Part shown: one piece after another, positions 25,841-33,137 of the stretch | Position numbering within the stretch: position 1 is the first letter of the stretch | How the letters are laid out: each line of letters opens with the position of its first letter | Assembly: GCA_026129545.1 (NCBI GenBank) | Contig: JAHCHX010000002.1 | Coordinates: 1-64,000, forward strand | DNA length: 64,000 bases | Direction: 5' to 3' | From: Saprospiraceae bacterium | GTDB lineage: Bacteria > Bacteroidota > Bacteroidia > Chitinophagales > Saprospiraceae | The notes under the pieces: model-generated | The model's input: only the letters and a program-made list of their open reading frames with translations | Databases searched by the model: none | Told to the model about the DNA's origin: nothing | Made by a program: the position numbers and the translations under genes

Positions 25841-26593
25841 ATGAAAATAGCCATTATAGGCGGCACTGGCCTTATCGGCAGCCAATTGGCAACCATGTTA
25901 CAAGACAAGCACGAAGTAGTAGCGGCATCTCCAAGTACCGGGGTGAATACCCTTACAAAAGAAGGTTTGGATGAGGCGCTTCAAGGCGCAGATGTGGTGA
26001 TTGACGTTTCCAACTCCCCCTCATTTGCGGATGATGAGGTGATGGCCTTTTTTAAAACATCCACAGAGAATTTGCTGGCAGCCGAGGCCAAAGCCGGCAT
26101 CAAGCATCATATTTTGCTTTCCGTAGTAGGCACTCAACAACTTCAAAAAAGTGGATATTTCCGAGCCAAAAATGTGCAGGAAAAACTCGTGAAAGCGTCG
26201 GGTATACCTTTTACCATTGTTCATGCTACTCAATTTTTTGAATTTGCCGGCGCCATAGCCCATTTGAGCAGTCTTGGCGGAAAAGTTGTGGTGCCTGATG
26301 CATTTGTTCAGCCTATTGCCAGTGCAGAAGTGGCTTCTTTTCTGGCAAAGACAGCCACTGAAATGCCTGCCAACAGTGTTGTAGAAATTGGTGGGCCCAA
26401 GCGTGTCGAGATGGCTAATTGGATAAAACAATACCTGGAAATGATGAAAAATCCCGTCGAAGTAGTAGCGGACAGCAATGCGCTTTATTTCGGAGCCTCC
26501 ATCAAACAAAGTACTTTGGTACCCAATGCGCCAATATTTTGGGGAAATATTACCTACGCTGAATGGCTTTCAAAAACAGAAAACCGACGCTGA
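25841..26593 (+). CDS. NmrA-like NAD(P)-binding protein (atypical SDR)
   Basis: A 250-residue Rossmann protein. It opens with the nucleotide-binding motif IIGGTGLIG (residues 4-12) of the NAD(P)H-binding/NmrA group. ADVVIDVSNSPSFADDEVM, the KHHILLSVVGTQ strand and PFTIVHATQFFEF follow in the usual order. There is no YxxxK catalytic pair, so it may be a redox sensor or an oxidoreductase acting on an unknown partner. I chose the ATG at 25841 rather than 25823, since the protein then begins directly with the first beta strand. Its stop codon touches the first 48-base direct repeat that brackets the Bro-N gene. Confidence 0.85.
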   Translation: MKIAIIGGTGLIGSQLATMLQDKHEVVAASPSTGVNTLTKEGLDEALQGADVVIDVSNSPSFADDEVMAFFKTSTENLLAAEAKAGIKHHILLSVVGTQQLQKSGYFRAKNVQEKLVKASGIPFTIVHATQFFEFAGAIAHLSSLGGKVVVPDAFVQPIASAEVASFLAKTATEMPANSVVEIGGPKRVEMANWIKQYLEMMKNPVEVVADSNALYFGASIKQSTLVPNAPIFWGNITYAEWLSKTENRR

Positions 26594-26641
26594 CTTTGGA
26601 AGCGGCAAGGGTGTTGGCGAGGTAGGAGTTTGCGCTGAATA
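26594..26641 (+). repeat. 48-base direct repeat, left copy, before the Bro-N gene
   Basis: CTTTGGAAGCGGCAAGGGTG onward to GCTGAATA. It matches 27673-27721 with about six differences. In one frame both copies read EAARVL(A/V)R followed by a stop and E(F/Y)(A/V)LN, so they may be relics of the same coding end. It begins immediately after the NmrA-like stop codon. Confidence 0.8.
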
Positions 26642-26712
26642 TTTTTCCAGATAGTGGAAAAAAGGTCAAACGATGTGGAAAAGTTGTTTTAAAAAAAGCC
26701 GCCACAGCACAT

Positions 26713-26720
26713 TATTTTTG
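26713..26720 (+). promoter_or_regulatory. Predicted -7 box of the Bro-N gene (TATTTTTG)
   Basis: Matches TAnnTTTG, 44 bases before the ATG at 26765. Being AT-rich it could occur by chance. Confidence 0.35.
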
Positions 26721-26764
26721 AGCCTTTCTGCGAGATTTCCTTCCACCAAACTGGACAAACCATA

Positions 26765-27619
26765 ATGAGCGAGGAACAAAACAAAATCGTCGTTTTTCAG
26801 GAAAAACAAATCCGCCGGGTCTGGCACAACGAAGAATGGTGGTTTGCTGTAGTAGATGTCATCAAAGTGCTCACGGAGAGCACAAATCCTGCGGTTTATT
26901 GGAGAGTGCTCAAAAAACGACTGAAAGATGAAGGCGCAGATGAAACCGTTACAAATTGTAACGGTTTGAAATTGCTTGCGCCAGACGGCAAAATGCGAGT
27001 AACGGACTGCGCCAACACCGAAGGCATTTTTCGTATCATCCAGTCCATCCCATCGCCGAAGGCAGAACCGTTCAAACGCTGGCTGGCCCAAGTCGGCTAC
27101 GAGCGCGTTCAAGAAATCGAAAACCCGGAACTGGCCGCCGAACGGGCGCGGCAGTATTACCGCGACTTGGGCTACGACGAAAAATGGATTGAAACCCGCC
27201 TGCAAGCCATCGCTATTCGCGGGCAACTCACCGATGAATGGAAAGTCAGAGGCGTTCAGGAGGGGCGCGAATACTCCATCCTCACAGCGGAGATTTCCAA
27301 AGCAACCTTCGGTCTGACACCTTCCGATTACATGAAAGTCAAAGGATTGCAGCGGGAAAATCTGCGTGACCACATGACAAATCTAGAACTGATTTTTACC
27401 ATGTTGGGCGAGGAACAAACCAAACAAGAAGCGGTCAAGCGAGATGCGCAGGGTTTTGATGAAAACAAGGACGCGGCCATCGAAGGCGGAAGCGCCGCGG
27501 GCGATGCACTGCTGGCCTTCGAGAAACGCACGGGCGACAAGGTCGTGACCGGCGGGAATTTCAAACAGCAAATCGCAGAGGCTAAAAGGCAGAGAAGGTT
27601 GCAGCAGCCGAAAGAGTAA
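26765..27619 (+). CDS. Bro-N (phage antirepressor-like) domain protein
   Basis: A 284-residue protein. The N-terminal ~115 residues are a Bro-N domain: RRVWHNEEWWFAVVDVIKVL, then AVYWRVLKKRLK, TDCANTEGIFRIIQSIPSPK and FKRWLAQVGYERVQE. The rest is a helical, charged C-terminal region (RGQLTDEWKVRGV...EYSILTAEISKATFG) seen in stand-alone chromosomal Bro-N proteins related to DinD. Such proteins are often linked to phage or DNA-damage functions, but a role for this group is not established. The gene is bracketed by 48-base direct repeats (26594-26641 and 27673-27721), suggesting it entered as a small cassette. No integrase or other phage gene is nearby. Confidence 0.82.
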   Translation: MSEEQNKIVVFQEKQIRRVWHNEEWWFAVVDVIKVLTESTNPAVYWRVLKKRLKDEGADETVTNCNGLKLLAPDGKMRVTDCANTEGIFRIIQSIPSPKAEPFKRWLAQVGYERVQEIENPELAAERARQYYRDLGYDEKWIETRLQAIAIRGQLTDEWKVRGVQEGREYSILTAEISKATFGLTPSDYMKVKGLQRENLRDHMTNLELIFTMLGEEQTKQEAVKRDAQGFDENKDAAIEGGSAAGDALLAFEKRTGDKVVTGGNFKQQIAEAKRQRRLQQPKE

Positions 27620-27932
27620 GCATAAGGCAGTTCGACAAGGACGAATTGCTCCCCAATTCGTTGCGGGAGCATCTTTCGGAAGCGGCGAGGGTGTTGGTGA
27701 GGTAGGAGTATGTGCTGAATACCTCATGCGGGTGTGGCGGGGGAAAACACCTCGGCGTGGCGGGGAAACCAAACTCAGGTAGCCCAACGACGAAAACAGT
27801 CGCCCAACGCCATCCACCGCAAAAATCAGGTTGTCGGTCATCGGGGGGCGGCAGTTGCGACACTTTCCGTTTTTCAGGCTAAGACACGGGGACACTTTTG
27901 TAAAAAATTCAGTTCACCAAAACTTTTTAGTC
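27620..27932. other. Intergenic region with the right direct repeat; otherwise nothing recognised
   Basis: 313 bases. The first ~100 read in one frame as a short tail (FDKDELLPNSLREHLSEAAR) ending at the repeat, which hints at a lost gene end. The remainder is G/C-rich with degenerate GTGGCGGGG direct repeats, then AT-rich just before the secreted-protein gene. The frames open on the minus strand show no protein features. Confidence 0.55.
27673..27721 (+). repeat. 48-base direct repeat, right copy, after the Bro-N gene
   Basis: CTTTCGGAAGCGGCGAGGGT onward to GCTGAATA, the partner of 26594-26641 in the same orientation, about 1.08 kb apart. One extra base and about six differences. Confidence 0.8.
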
Positions 27933-28364
27933 ATGAAAAACAAAGCAGTGCATTTGATGTACCTGACCCTCCTGATGCTGTTGCCAGCCGGCTTCCTGTC
28001 CAGCAAATCCGTTCCAGCCACCACTCCGGCAGCCGCCATCGAGGCTGATTACGGCGGCGCTTATGTCGTTTTTGCCGGAAAATTCGGCGGCGACATCACC
28101 CGTAAGGAAATTGAAAGCAATACCGAAGTAAAGGTGGAGGGCTGCGCGAAAGGCTCGCGGATTTTTCAGTTTACCCTAAGCGTCACGAAAAGCGGCAAAA
28201 CAAGCACATTGACGAATCAGTCCAACGCCCTCACCGACGAAATGGCCGTTCAGTTGAAAAGCCTGTCGAAAGGCGACTCCTTCGAGTTTCTGCAAACAAA
28301 GGCCTACTTGCCCAATAGCAAAGACGTGGTGGACGTGCACGGGAGGAAGTTTGTTGTGGTGTAA
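27933..28364 (+). CDS. Small secreted protein resembling a GldM C-terminal domain
   Basis: A 143-residue secreted protein. The signal peptide runs to about residue 25. The mature part (YVVFAGKFGGDITRKEIES, FQFTLSVTKSGKTSTLTNQS, LKSLSKGDSFEFLQTKAYLP) has the strand order of the last beta domain of gliding/T9SS protein GldM: a F.L.V..SG stretch, then L..L.KGD...F...KA. That likeness is by eye and may be distant. The ATG at 27933 begins the signal peptide; the frame continues upstream without signal features. It is convergent with fabH across a repeat. Confidence 0.6.
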   Translation: MKNKAVHLMYLTLLMLLPAGFLSSKSVPATTPAAAIEADYGGAYVVFAGKFGGDITRKEIESNTEVKVEGCAKGSRIFQFTLSVTKSGKTSTLTNQSNALTDEMAVQLKSLSKGDSFEFLQTKAYLPNSKDVVDVHGRKFVVV

Positions 28365-28389
28365 GTACCGAGCCAAGATTTATGGATTC

Positions 28390-28460
28390 ACCGCAGAGGC
28401 GCGGAGACGCAGAGTAGTTACTTACAGGGTGACAAATTTGCATCTCTGCGCCTCTGCGGT
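28390..28460. repeat. Inverted pair of CTCTGCGCCTCTGCGGT-type repeats
   Basis: ACCGCAGAGGCG(CGGAGACG)CAGAG at 28390-28414 pairs with CTCTGCGCCTCTGCGGT at 28444-28460, the left arm carrying an 8-base insertion. It sits between two convergent stops (28364 and 28479). The sequence type is a very widespread dispersed repeat and is related in style to the CTCTGTGCCTCCGTGTCTCT repeats at 38952-39191 and 44839-44915. Confidence 0.8.
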
Positions 28461-28478
28461 TTAATCTTGTTCAACTAC

Positions 28479-29468
28479 TCAATACGCCCACCTCAAATAC
28501 AACGCCCCCCAAGTAAATCCCCCGCCGAAAGCGGTCAGTATCACGTTGTCGCCTTTTTTCAGGCGGTCTTCATATTCCCAGAGGCAAAGCGGGAGCGTGG
28601 CGGCGGTGGTGTTGCCGTATTTTTCGATGTTCACCATCACGCGCTCCATCGGGAAGTGCAAGTGTTCGGCCACAGAGGTGATGATGCGCATATTGGCTTG
28701 ATGCGGAACCACCCACTGCACGTCGTCGGTGGTCATTTTGTTGCGGCGGATGACCTCTTCGCAAGCCCCCGTCATGCCTTTCACCGCTTGCACAAATACG
28801 CGCTTGCCATCCTGCCATGCGAAGTGTTCGCGGGCCATCACCGTCTCCACAGTGGCTGGGCGGAGCGAACCACCAGCCTTCATGTGCAACAACTCGCGCC
28901 CCGAGCCATCGCCGCGCAGCAGGAAGTCAATGATGCCGTTGCCATCCTTGCGAGGTTCGAGCAGCACTGCCGCAGCGCCATCGCCAAAGATGACGCAAGT
29001 GTTTCGGTCGGTGTAATCAATGATGGACGACATCATATCGGCTCCGACGACCACAACTTTGCTATACGTTTCATTCTGAACGAATTGGGAAGCTGTGGCC
29101 AAGGCAAACAAAAACCCTGAACACGCCGCGTTGATGTCGTATCCAAAAGCGTTTTTTGCGCCGACTTTGTCGCAGACGGTATTGGCCGTGTCGGGAAACA
29201 CCATGTCGCCCGTGACGGTGGCGACGATGAGCAGGTCTATTTCGCCGGGTTTGGTGCCCGTTTTTTCGAGCAGTCCCTTCACCGCTTCGGCGCACATATC
29301 GCTGGTAGCCCAGCCGGGAGTTTTCAAGATGCGACGTTCGCGGATGCCTGTGCGAGAGACTATCCATTCGTCGTTGGTGTCCACCATTTTTTCGAGGTCG
29401 GCATTGGTGAGTTTGGTCTCAGGTACCCAGCCGTGTACGCCAGTGATGGCCGCGTGTATTTTGCCCAT
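28479..29468 (-). CDS. fabH: 3-oxoacyl-ACP synthase III (KAS III)
   Basis: A 329-residue condensing enzyme that joins acyl-CoA to malonyl-ACP to begin fatty acid synthesis; cytosolic. The catalytic triad is visible: Cys116 in NAACSGFL, His256 in PHQANMRI and Asn in KYGNTTAATLP. The family's DEWIVSRTGIRERR N-terminal block and GDGAAAVLLE are also present. The frame extends upstream to 29633, but that part crosses a palindrome and a -7 box, so I chose the ATG at 29468 (MGKIHAAITG). It stands apart from other fab genes. It is divergent from a UbiA gene. Confidence 0.95.
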   Translation of the reverse strand: MGKIHAAITGVHGWVPETKLTNADLEKMVDTNDEWIVSRTGIRERRILKTPGWATSDMCAEAVKGLLEKTGTKPGEIDLLIVATVTGDMVFPDTANTVCDKVGAKNAFGYDINAACSGFLFALATASQFVQNETYSKVVVVGADMMSSIIDYTDRNTCVIFGDGAAAVLLEPRKDGNGIIDFLLRGDGSGRELLHMKAGGSLRPATVETVMAREHFAWQDGKRVFVQAVKGMTGACEEVIRRNKMTTDDVQWVVPHQANMRIITSVAEHLHFPMERVMVNIEKYGNTTAATLPLCLWEYEDRLKKGDNVILTAFGGGFTWGALYLRWAY

Positions 29469-29494
29469 TACGATGGTTGAATTTGTTTCGGGCG

Positions 29495-29502
29495 CAAAAG
29501 TA
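29495..29502 (-). promoter_or_regulatory. Predicted -7 box of fabH (TACTTTTG)
   Basis: On the minus strand, an exact TAnnTTTG match 26 bases before the fabH ATG at 29468. It supports the shorter start. Confidence 0.45.
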
Positions 29503-29521
29503 GAAAATTGGTTTACGAACA

Positions 29522-29553
29522 CGATTACGAAACCTTTGCAGGTTTCGTAATCG
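29522..29553. repeat. 14-base perfect inverted repeat between fabH and ubiA-like gene
   Basis: CGATTACGAAACCT, loop TTGC, AGGTTTCGTAATCG: a strong cruciform or hairpin in the divergent promoter region. It could be an operator or a dispersed palindrome; no second copy is seen in this window. Confidence 0.8.
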
Positions 29554-29635
29554 CAACTTTCACAAGGCAAAATGGAAGCAATGTCGAAAACTGTGTTTGG
29601 CAAATGGAGTTTTACCTTCGGATATTTGCGCAACC

Positions 29636-30499
29636 ATGAAAAATTACCTTTCGCTTGTCAAGTTTTCTCACACCATTTTTGCGATGCCTTTCGCACTGAC
29701 GGGCTTTTTTATCGCTGTTTCGCAGCAAAGCGAGGGCATCAACTGGCTAAAACTCGCGCTGGTGATACTCTGCATGATTTTCGCCCGCAGCGCGGCCATG
29801 GCTTTCAATCGCTACCTCGACCGCGACATTGACGCTGAAAACCCACGCACGAAAGTCCGCGAAATCCCGGCGGGTGTCATTTCGCCCAAAGCGGCGCTTG
29901 GGTTTGTCATTGCAAATTGCCTTTTGTTTGTCGCCACCACTTGGTTCATCAATTTGTTGTGCTTTCTCCTGTCGCCAGTGGCGCTTGCGGTGGTGCTGGG
30001 CTATAGTTACACCAAGCGTTTTACTTGGCTGTGCCACTTGGTGTTGGGGCTAGGGCTGTCGCTTGCGCCAGTGGGGGCCTATTTGGCCGTCACGGGGCGA
30101 TTCGATTGGATTCCAGTGCTGTACGGGTTGGCGGTGCTGCTGTGGGTGGCAGGCTTCGACGTGATTTATGCGTTGCAGGATGAGGAGTTCGACAAGTCGC
30201 AGAGGCTATATTCGATGCCTTCTTTTTTCGGGAAAAAACGCGCGCTCCGCATCTCCGAATGGATGCACCTTGGCACGGCGGCGCTCATGGTGTACGCGAG
30301 CAATCGGCTGCACTCGGCAGTGCCGGAAACGGGCTGGCTGCTTTGGAGCGGCACTACCATTTTTTTGGGGTTATTGCTTTATCAGCACTTGCTTGTGAAA
30401 CCAAACGACCTGAGCCGCGTCAACATGGCGTTTTTCACCACCAACGGCGTGGCGAGCCTAATTTTTGGAGTGTTTACGATTGTGGATTTGTTGATTTGA
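29636..30499 (+). CDS. UbiA-family aromatic prenyltransferase (menaquinone pathway, MqnP-like)
   Basis: A 287-residue inner-membrane prenyltransferase with about eight hydrophobic segments. Both Asp-rich motifs of the family are present: NRYLDRDIDAENPRT (about residues 62-76, with the following REIPAG) and YALQDEEFDK (about 180-189). Close relatives in Bacteroidota are annotated as 4-hydroxybenzoate polyprenyltransferase. Since these organisms use menaquinone, a futalosine-pathway MqnP role is more likely; that is inference. I took ATG 29636, since it starts right before the first helix (MKNYLSLVKFSHTIFAMPFA). Other menaquinone genes are not in the window. Confidence 0.87.
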   Translation: MKNYLSLVKFSHTIFAMPFALTGFFIAVSQQSEGINWLKLALVILCMIFARSAAMAFNRYLDRDIDAENPRTKVREIPAGVISPKAALGFVIANCLLFVATTWFINLLCFLLSPVALAVVLGYSYTKRFTWLCHLVLGLGLSLAPVGAYLAVTGRFDWIPVLYGLAVLLWVAGFDVIYALQDEEFDKSQRLYSMPSFFGKKRALRISEWMHLGTAALMVYASNRLHSAVPETGWLLWSGTTIFLGLLLYQHLLVKPNDLSRVNMAFFTTNGVASLIFGVFTIVDLLI

Positions 30500-30516
30500 G
30501 GATTTGTTGAAAACAA

Positions 30517-30605
30517 CCTCAATGACCCTCAATGACCTAAATGACCTCGATGACTTTCAATGACCTCAATGACCTCAATGACTTTAAATGACTTTCCGAA
30601 TGACT
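30517..30605 (+). repeat. Short tandem repeat of CCTCAATGA units across the purN start
   Basis: About ten units of 9-11 bases (CCTCAATGA, CCTAAATGA, CCTCGATGA, CTTTCAATGA, CTTTAAATGA) between the UbiA stop and purN. The last units contain both candidate purN start codons (ATG at 30588 and 30600). Such an array can change length by slippage. Confidence 0.85.
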
Positions 30606-31169
30606 CATCTTGCCATATTCGCCTCTGGCTCTGGCTCGAACGCCCGAAAAATCATCGAGCATTTCAAAAATTCGCCCGACGTGCGGGTGGCGTTGGTTGT
30701 CTCAAACAAAAAAGATGCGGGCGTTTTGGACATCGCGCGCGCACATGATATTCCGACCCAAGTGGTCGCTCGAAAGATGTTTTACGAAACGGAGGATTTG
30801 CTCGGCATTTTGAAACAACATGACATAGGGTTCATCGTGCTCGCGGGTTTTCTGTGGTTGATACCCTCGTATTTGGTACAATCTTTTGATAAGAAAATGG
30901 TGAACATACACCCGGCCTTGTTGCCAAAATACGGTGGGAAAGGGATGTTTGGCAGACACGTTCACGAAGCGGTGAAAGCCGACGGCGAAACCGAGACTGG
31001 CATCACAATTCACTATGTCAACGAACACTATGACGAAGGCGATATCGTTTTTCAGGCCAGATGCCCGGTGCGCCCGGAAGACACCCCCGAAGACATCGCC
31101 CGAAAAGTGCAGCAACTCGAACACCGGCATTTTCCGCTTGTGGTCGAACGCTTGGTTCGCGCATCATAA
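30600..31169 (+). CDS. purN: Phosphoribosylglycinamide formyltransferase (GART)
   Basis: Transfers a formyl group from 10-formyl-THF to GAR in purine synthesis; cytosolic. The 189-residue protein shows the phosphate-binding start IFASGSGSNARKI. The catalytic block is MVNIHPALLPKYGGKGMFG (Asn and His), and the Asp-bearing segment is ITIHYVNEHYDEGDIVFQ. The length is normal. The start is ambiguous: ATG 30600 (MTHLAIF...) is standard, and 30588 would add four residues. Both fall inside the tandem repeat that fills the gap from the UbiA gene. No ribosome-binding site is obvious. Confidence 0.93.
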   Translation: MTHLAIFASGSGSNARKIIEHFKNSPDVRVALVVSNKKDAGVLDIARAHDIPTQVVARKMFYETEDLLGILKQHDIGFIVLAGFLWLIPSYLVQSFDKKMVNIHPALLPKYGGKGMFGRHVHEAVKADGETETGITIHYVNEHYDEGDIVFQARCPVRPEDTPEDIARKVQQLEHRHFPLVVERLVRAS

Positions 31170-31228
31170 TCCCCACTCCCCCCTCCTTGATGGTTTGTTT
31201 TCCCTTTCAACCTAAAAGTCGAATACGA

Positions 31229-33112
31229 ATGAAGAAGTCACTACGTCTTGGAGCATTGTTACTTATGCTCGTTTCCTCCTGCCTCTTGGCACAAGAATCC
31301 ACGCCTGTCTCGTTGTTGGCCGACGAATTGATTTTGGCGGGAAAAATAGGGGAAGCAGCCGCTCAATATGAGCAAGCCGCCCGGCTCAATGGCGACAACC
31401 CGGTGATGCTTTACAAAGCCGCCGAAGCCTACTACCGGGTGCGCGACTATCGCCGCGCCGCCGCGCTCTACGCGGAGTCGAAACAAGAATACGAACGCTC
31501 CGAACTTGCCGGGCTGCGCTACGCCCGCGCGCTCAAGCAAAGCAACCGCCACACCGAAGCGGTGGAAGCGTTCAAAGAGTTCGCCCGCCGCTATAAAGGT
31601 GCCCGCAAGGCGCAAATCGTCAGCGTGGTGATGAACGAGGTGAAAGGCTGCGAAATGGCGCTCGAAATGGCACAACAACCTGCCTTGCTGGTGTTGCCTG
31701 CGGAGGTGAAAATTCTGCCGAAAGGGGTGAACAGCATCGAAAACGAGTTCGCCCCGGTGGCCTTTTCCGACGACCTGCTCTATTTCTCCACGCTCTCGCA
31801 AGGTCGGGTGCAGTTCATGCGCTCCCAGCGCAAGGCAGGGGCATGGCAATTGCCCACACCCGCCACGGGGCTGCCGGAATCTGTGGCAGCGCGTTTTGGC
31901 AGCGGCACTTTCTCGCCCGACGGCCAGCGGTTCTATTGCACCCAGTGCGACGAGCCTTCGGCAGAGGAACGCGGCGGCAATGGCCTGCGCACCCGCTGCA
32001 ACATCTTCATGCTGCGTCGCAACCCCGATGGCGCATGGAGCGAACCCGAACGCCTGCGCGACTATATCAACCTGCCCAACCACACGACGACACAGCCTTT
32101 CGTGACACAGGAGCGGGGCCGCGAGTTGTTGTTTTTTGCCAGCGACCGCGAAGGCGGGTTCGGGGGACTTGACTTGTATGTGTGCGAGCGAACCCTCGAC
32201 TCGGACGACCTTGATTTTTCATTTCCCCAAAACCTCGGCAACACCGTGAACGCGGCAGGCGACGAGGTGACACCATTTTTCGACCCGACCACACAGACGC
32301 TGTGGTTCAGCAGCAACAGCCACGTCTCGCTTGGCGGACTTGACGTGTTCAAAAGTGTGCGCTCGGCGGGCAAATGGTCGAAGCCCGAAAACGCAGGCCT
32401 GCCCGTGAACTCACCCGCTGATGATTTCTTTTTTACCTTGAAAAAAAGCGGGAATGGAGGATATTTTGTGTCGAATCGTCTTTTTGGCACGTTCAAGACC
32501 AGCACCCGCGACGAGGATATTTTTGAATTTTTCCCGAAAGAGCCGCCTATCGTATTGAATGGCAGTGTCTTGGAGCGCGGCACCAACCAGCCCGTCGGGG
32601 GCAGCTTGGTCGCGCTCTATCAATTGGATGCCAACGGCGAGCAACGGTTGCTGGAAGTACGCCCTTCTGCCAACGGGAGCTTCCAGTTCGCCTTGTTGCC
32701 CGACGCTCGATATATGCTGGAAGTCAACCGGGAAGGCTACAAAACAGGAGTAGTGAAAGTGCTGCCTGACGACCACGATGTGGTGGTATTGCTCGACCGA
32801 GTAGCGCGTTTGGTGGCCAAAGACGAGTCGGGCAGCACGCTCAACTTGGGAGATGCCGCCCCCTCCAAACCCTCCGCAAAGCCTCGTGCCTATCGTGTCC
32901 ATCTTGAAGTCCTTTCTGACTTCAATGCCGCAGCGCCACGTTATGGCGCGGCCCGTGCTTTTGGCAAAATCATCGCAGAGCCACTGCCCGAACAGGGCAT
33001 TGTGCGCGTGCTGCTTGGCGATTTCGACGACCCAAAAACAGCCAACGAAGTGGCGATTGCGCTCCGTGCGGAGGGAAGTTTCCCGCAGGCATTCGTGGTG
33101 CAGGGGGATTGA
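31229..33112 (+). CDS. TPR / PD40 (WD40-like) / carboxypeptidase-regulatory envelope protein with SPOR-like end
   Basis: A 627-residue exported protein. A signal peptide or lipobox-like start (LVSSCLLAQ) is followed by TPR helices (about 25-140). PD40 beta-propeller repeats come next (about 165-430; FSPDGQRFYCTQ, LLFFASDREGGFGGLDLYV, TLWFSSNSHVSLGGLDVFK). A carboxypeptidase-regulatory-like domain follows (about 445-530, LNGSVLERGTNQPVGG), and a final ~70 residues of SPOR-like pattern end the protein. The order TPR-PD40-CarboxypepD_reg is that of PorE-like T9SS and OmpA-family proteins, but the OmpA peptidoglycan-binding end is absent; the SPOR-like end may replace it. I used ATG 31229, where the signal peptide begins. 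The DPPR synthase gene starts 25 bases after its stop. Confidence 0.82.
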   Translation: MKKSLRLGALLLMLVSSCLLAQESTPVSLLADELILAGKIGEAAAQYEQAARLNGDNPVMLYKAAEAYYRVRDYRRAAALYAESKQEYERSELAGLRYARALKQSNRHTEAVEAFKEFARRYKGARKAQIVSVVMNEVKGCEMALEMAQQPALLVLPAEVKILPKGVNSIENEFAPVAFSDDLLYFSTLSQGRVQFMRSQRKAGAWQLPTPATGLPESVAARFGSGTFSPDGQRFYCTQCDEPSAEERGGNGLRTRCNIFMLRRNPDGAWSEPERLRDYINLPNHTTTQPFVTQERGRELLFFASDREGGFGGLDLYVCERTLDSDDLDFSFPQNLGNTVNAAGDEVTPFFDPTTQTLWFSSNSHVSLGGLDVFKSVRSAGKWSKPENAGLPVNSPADDFFFTLKKSGNGGYFVSNRLFGTFKTSTRDEDIFEFFPKEPPIVLNGSVLERGTNQPVGGSLVALYQLDANGEQRLLEVRPSANGSFQFALLPDARYMLEVNREGYKTGVVKVLPDDHDVVVLLDRVARLVAKDESGSTLNLGDAAPSKPSAKPRAYRVHLEVLSDFNAAAPRYGAARAFGKIIAEPLPEQGIVRVLLGDFDDPKTANEVAIALRAEGSFPQAFVVQGD

Positions 33113-33124
33113 AAGGCATTTGGC

Positions 33125-33132
33125 TACCTTTG
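33125..33132 (+). promoter_or_regulatory. Predicted -7 box of the DPPR synthase gene (TACCTTTG)
   Basis: An exact TAnnTTTG match, 5 bases before the ATG at 33138, predicting a leaderless or near-leaderless mRNA in addition to any read-through from the gene upstream. Confidence 0.5.
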
Positions 33133-33137
33133 CCGCC

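Noticed and set aside
26594-27721. Prophage or integrative element
   Set aside because: Only one phage-like domain is present; there is no integrase, capsid, terminase or tRNA attachment site.
27582-27895. Minus-strand ORFs in the gap after the Bro-N gene
   Set aside because: Overlap the repeat and the end of the Bro-N gene; Pro/Gly-rich with no protein features.
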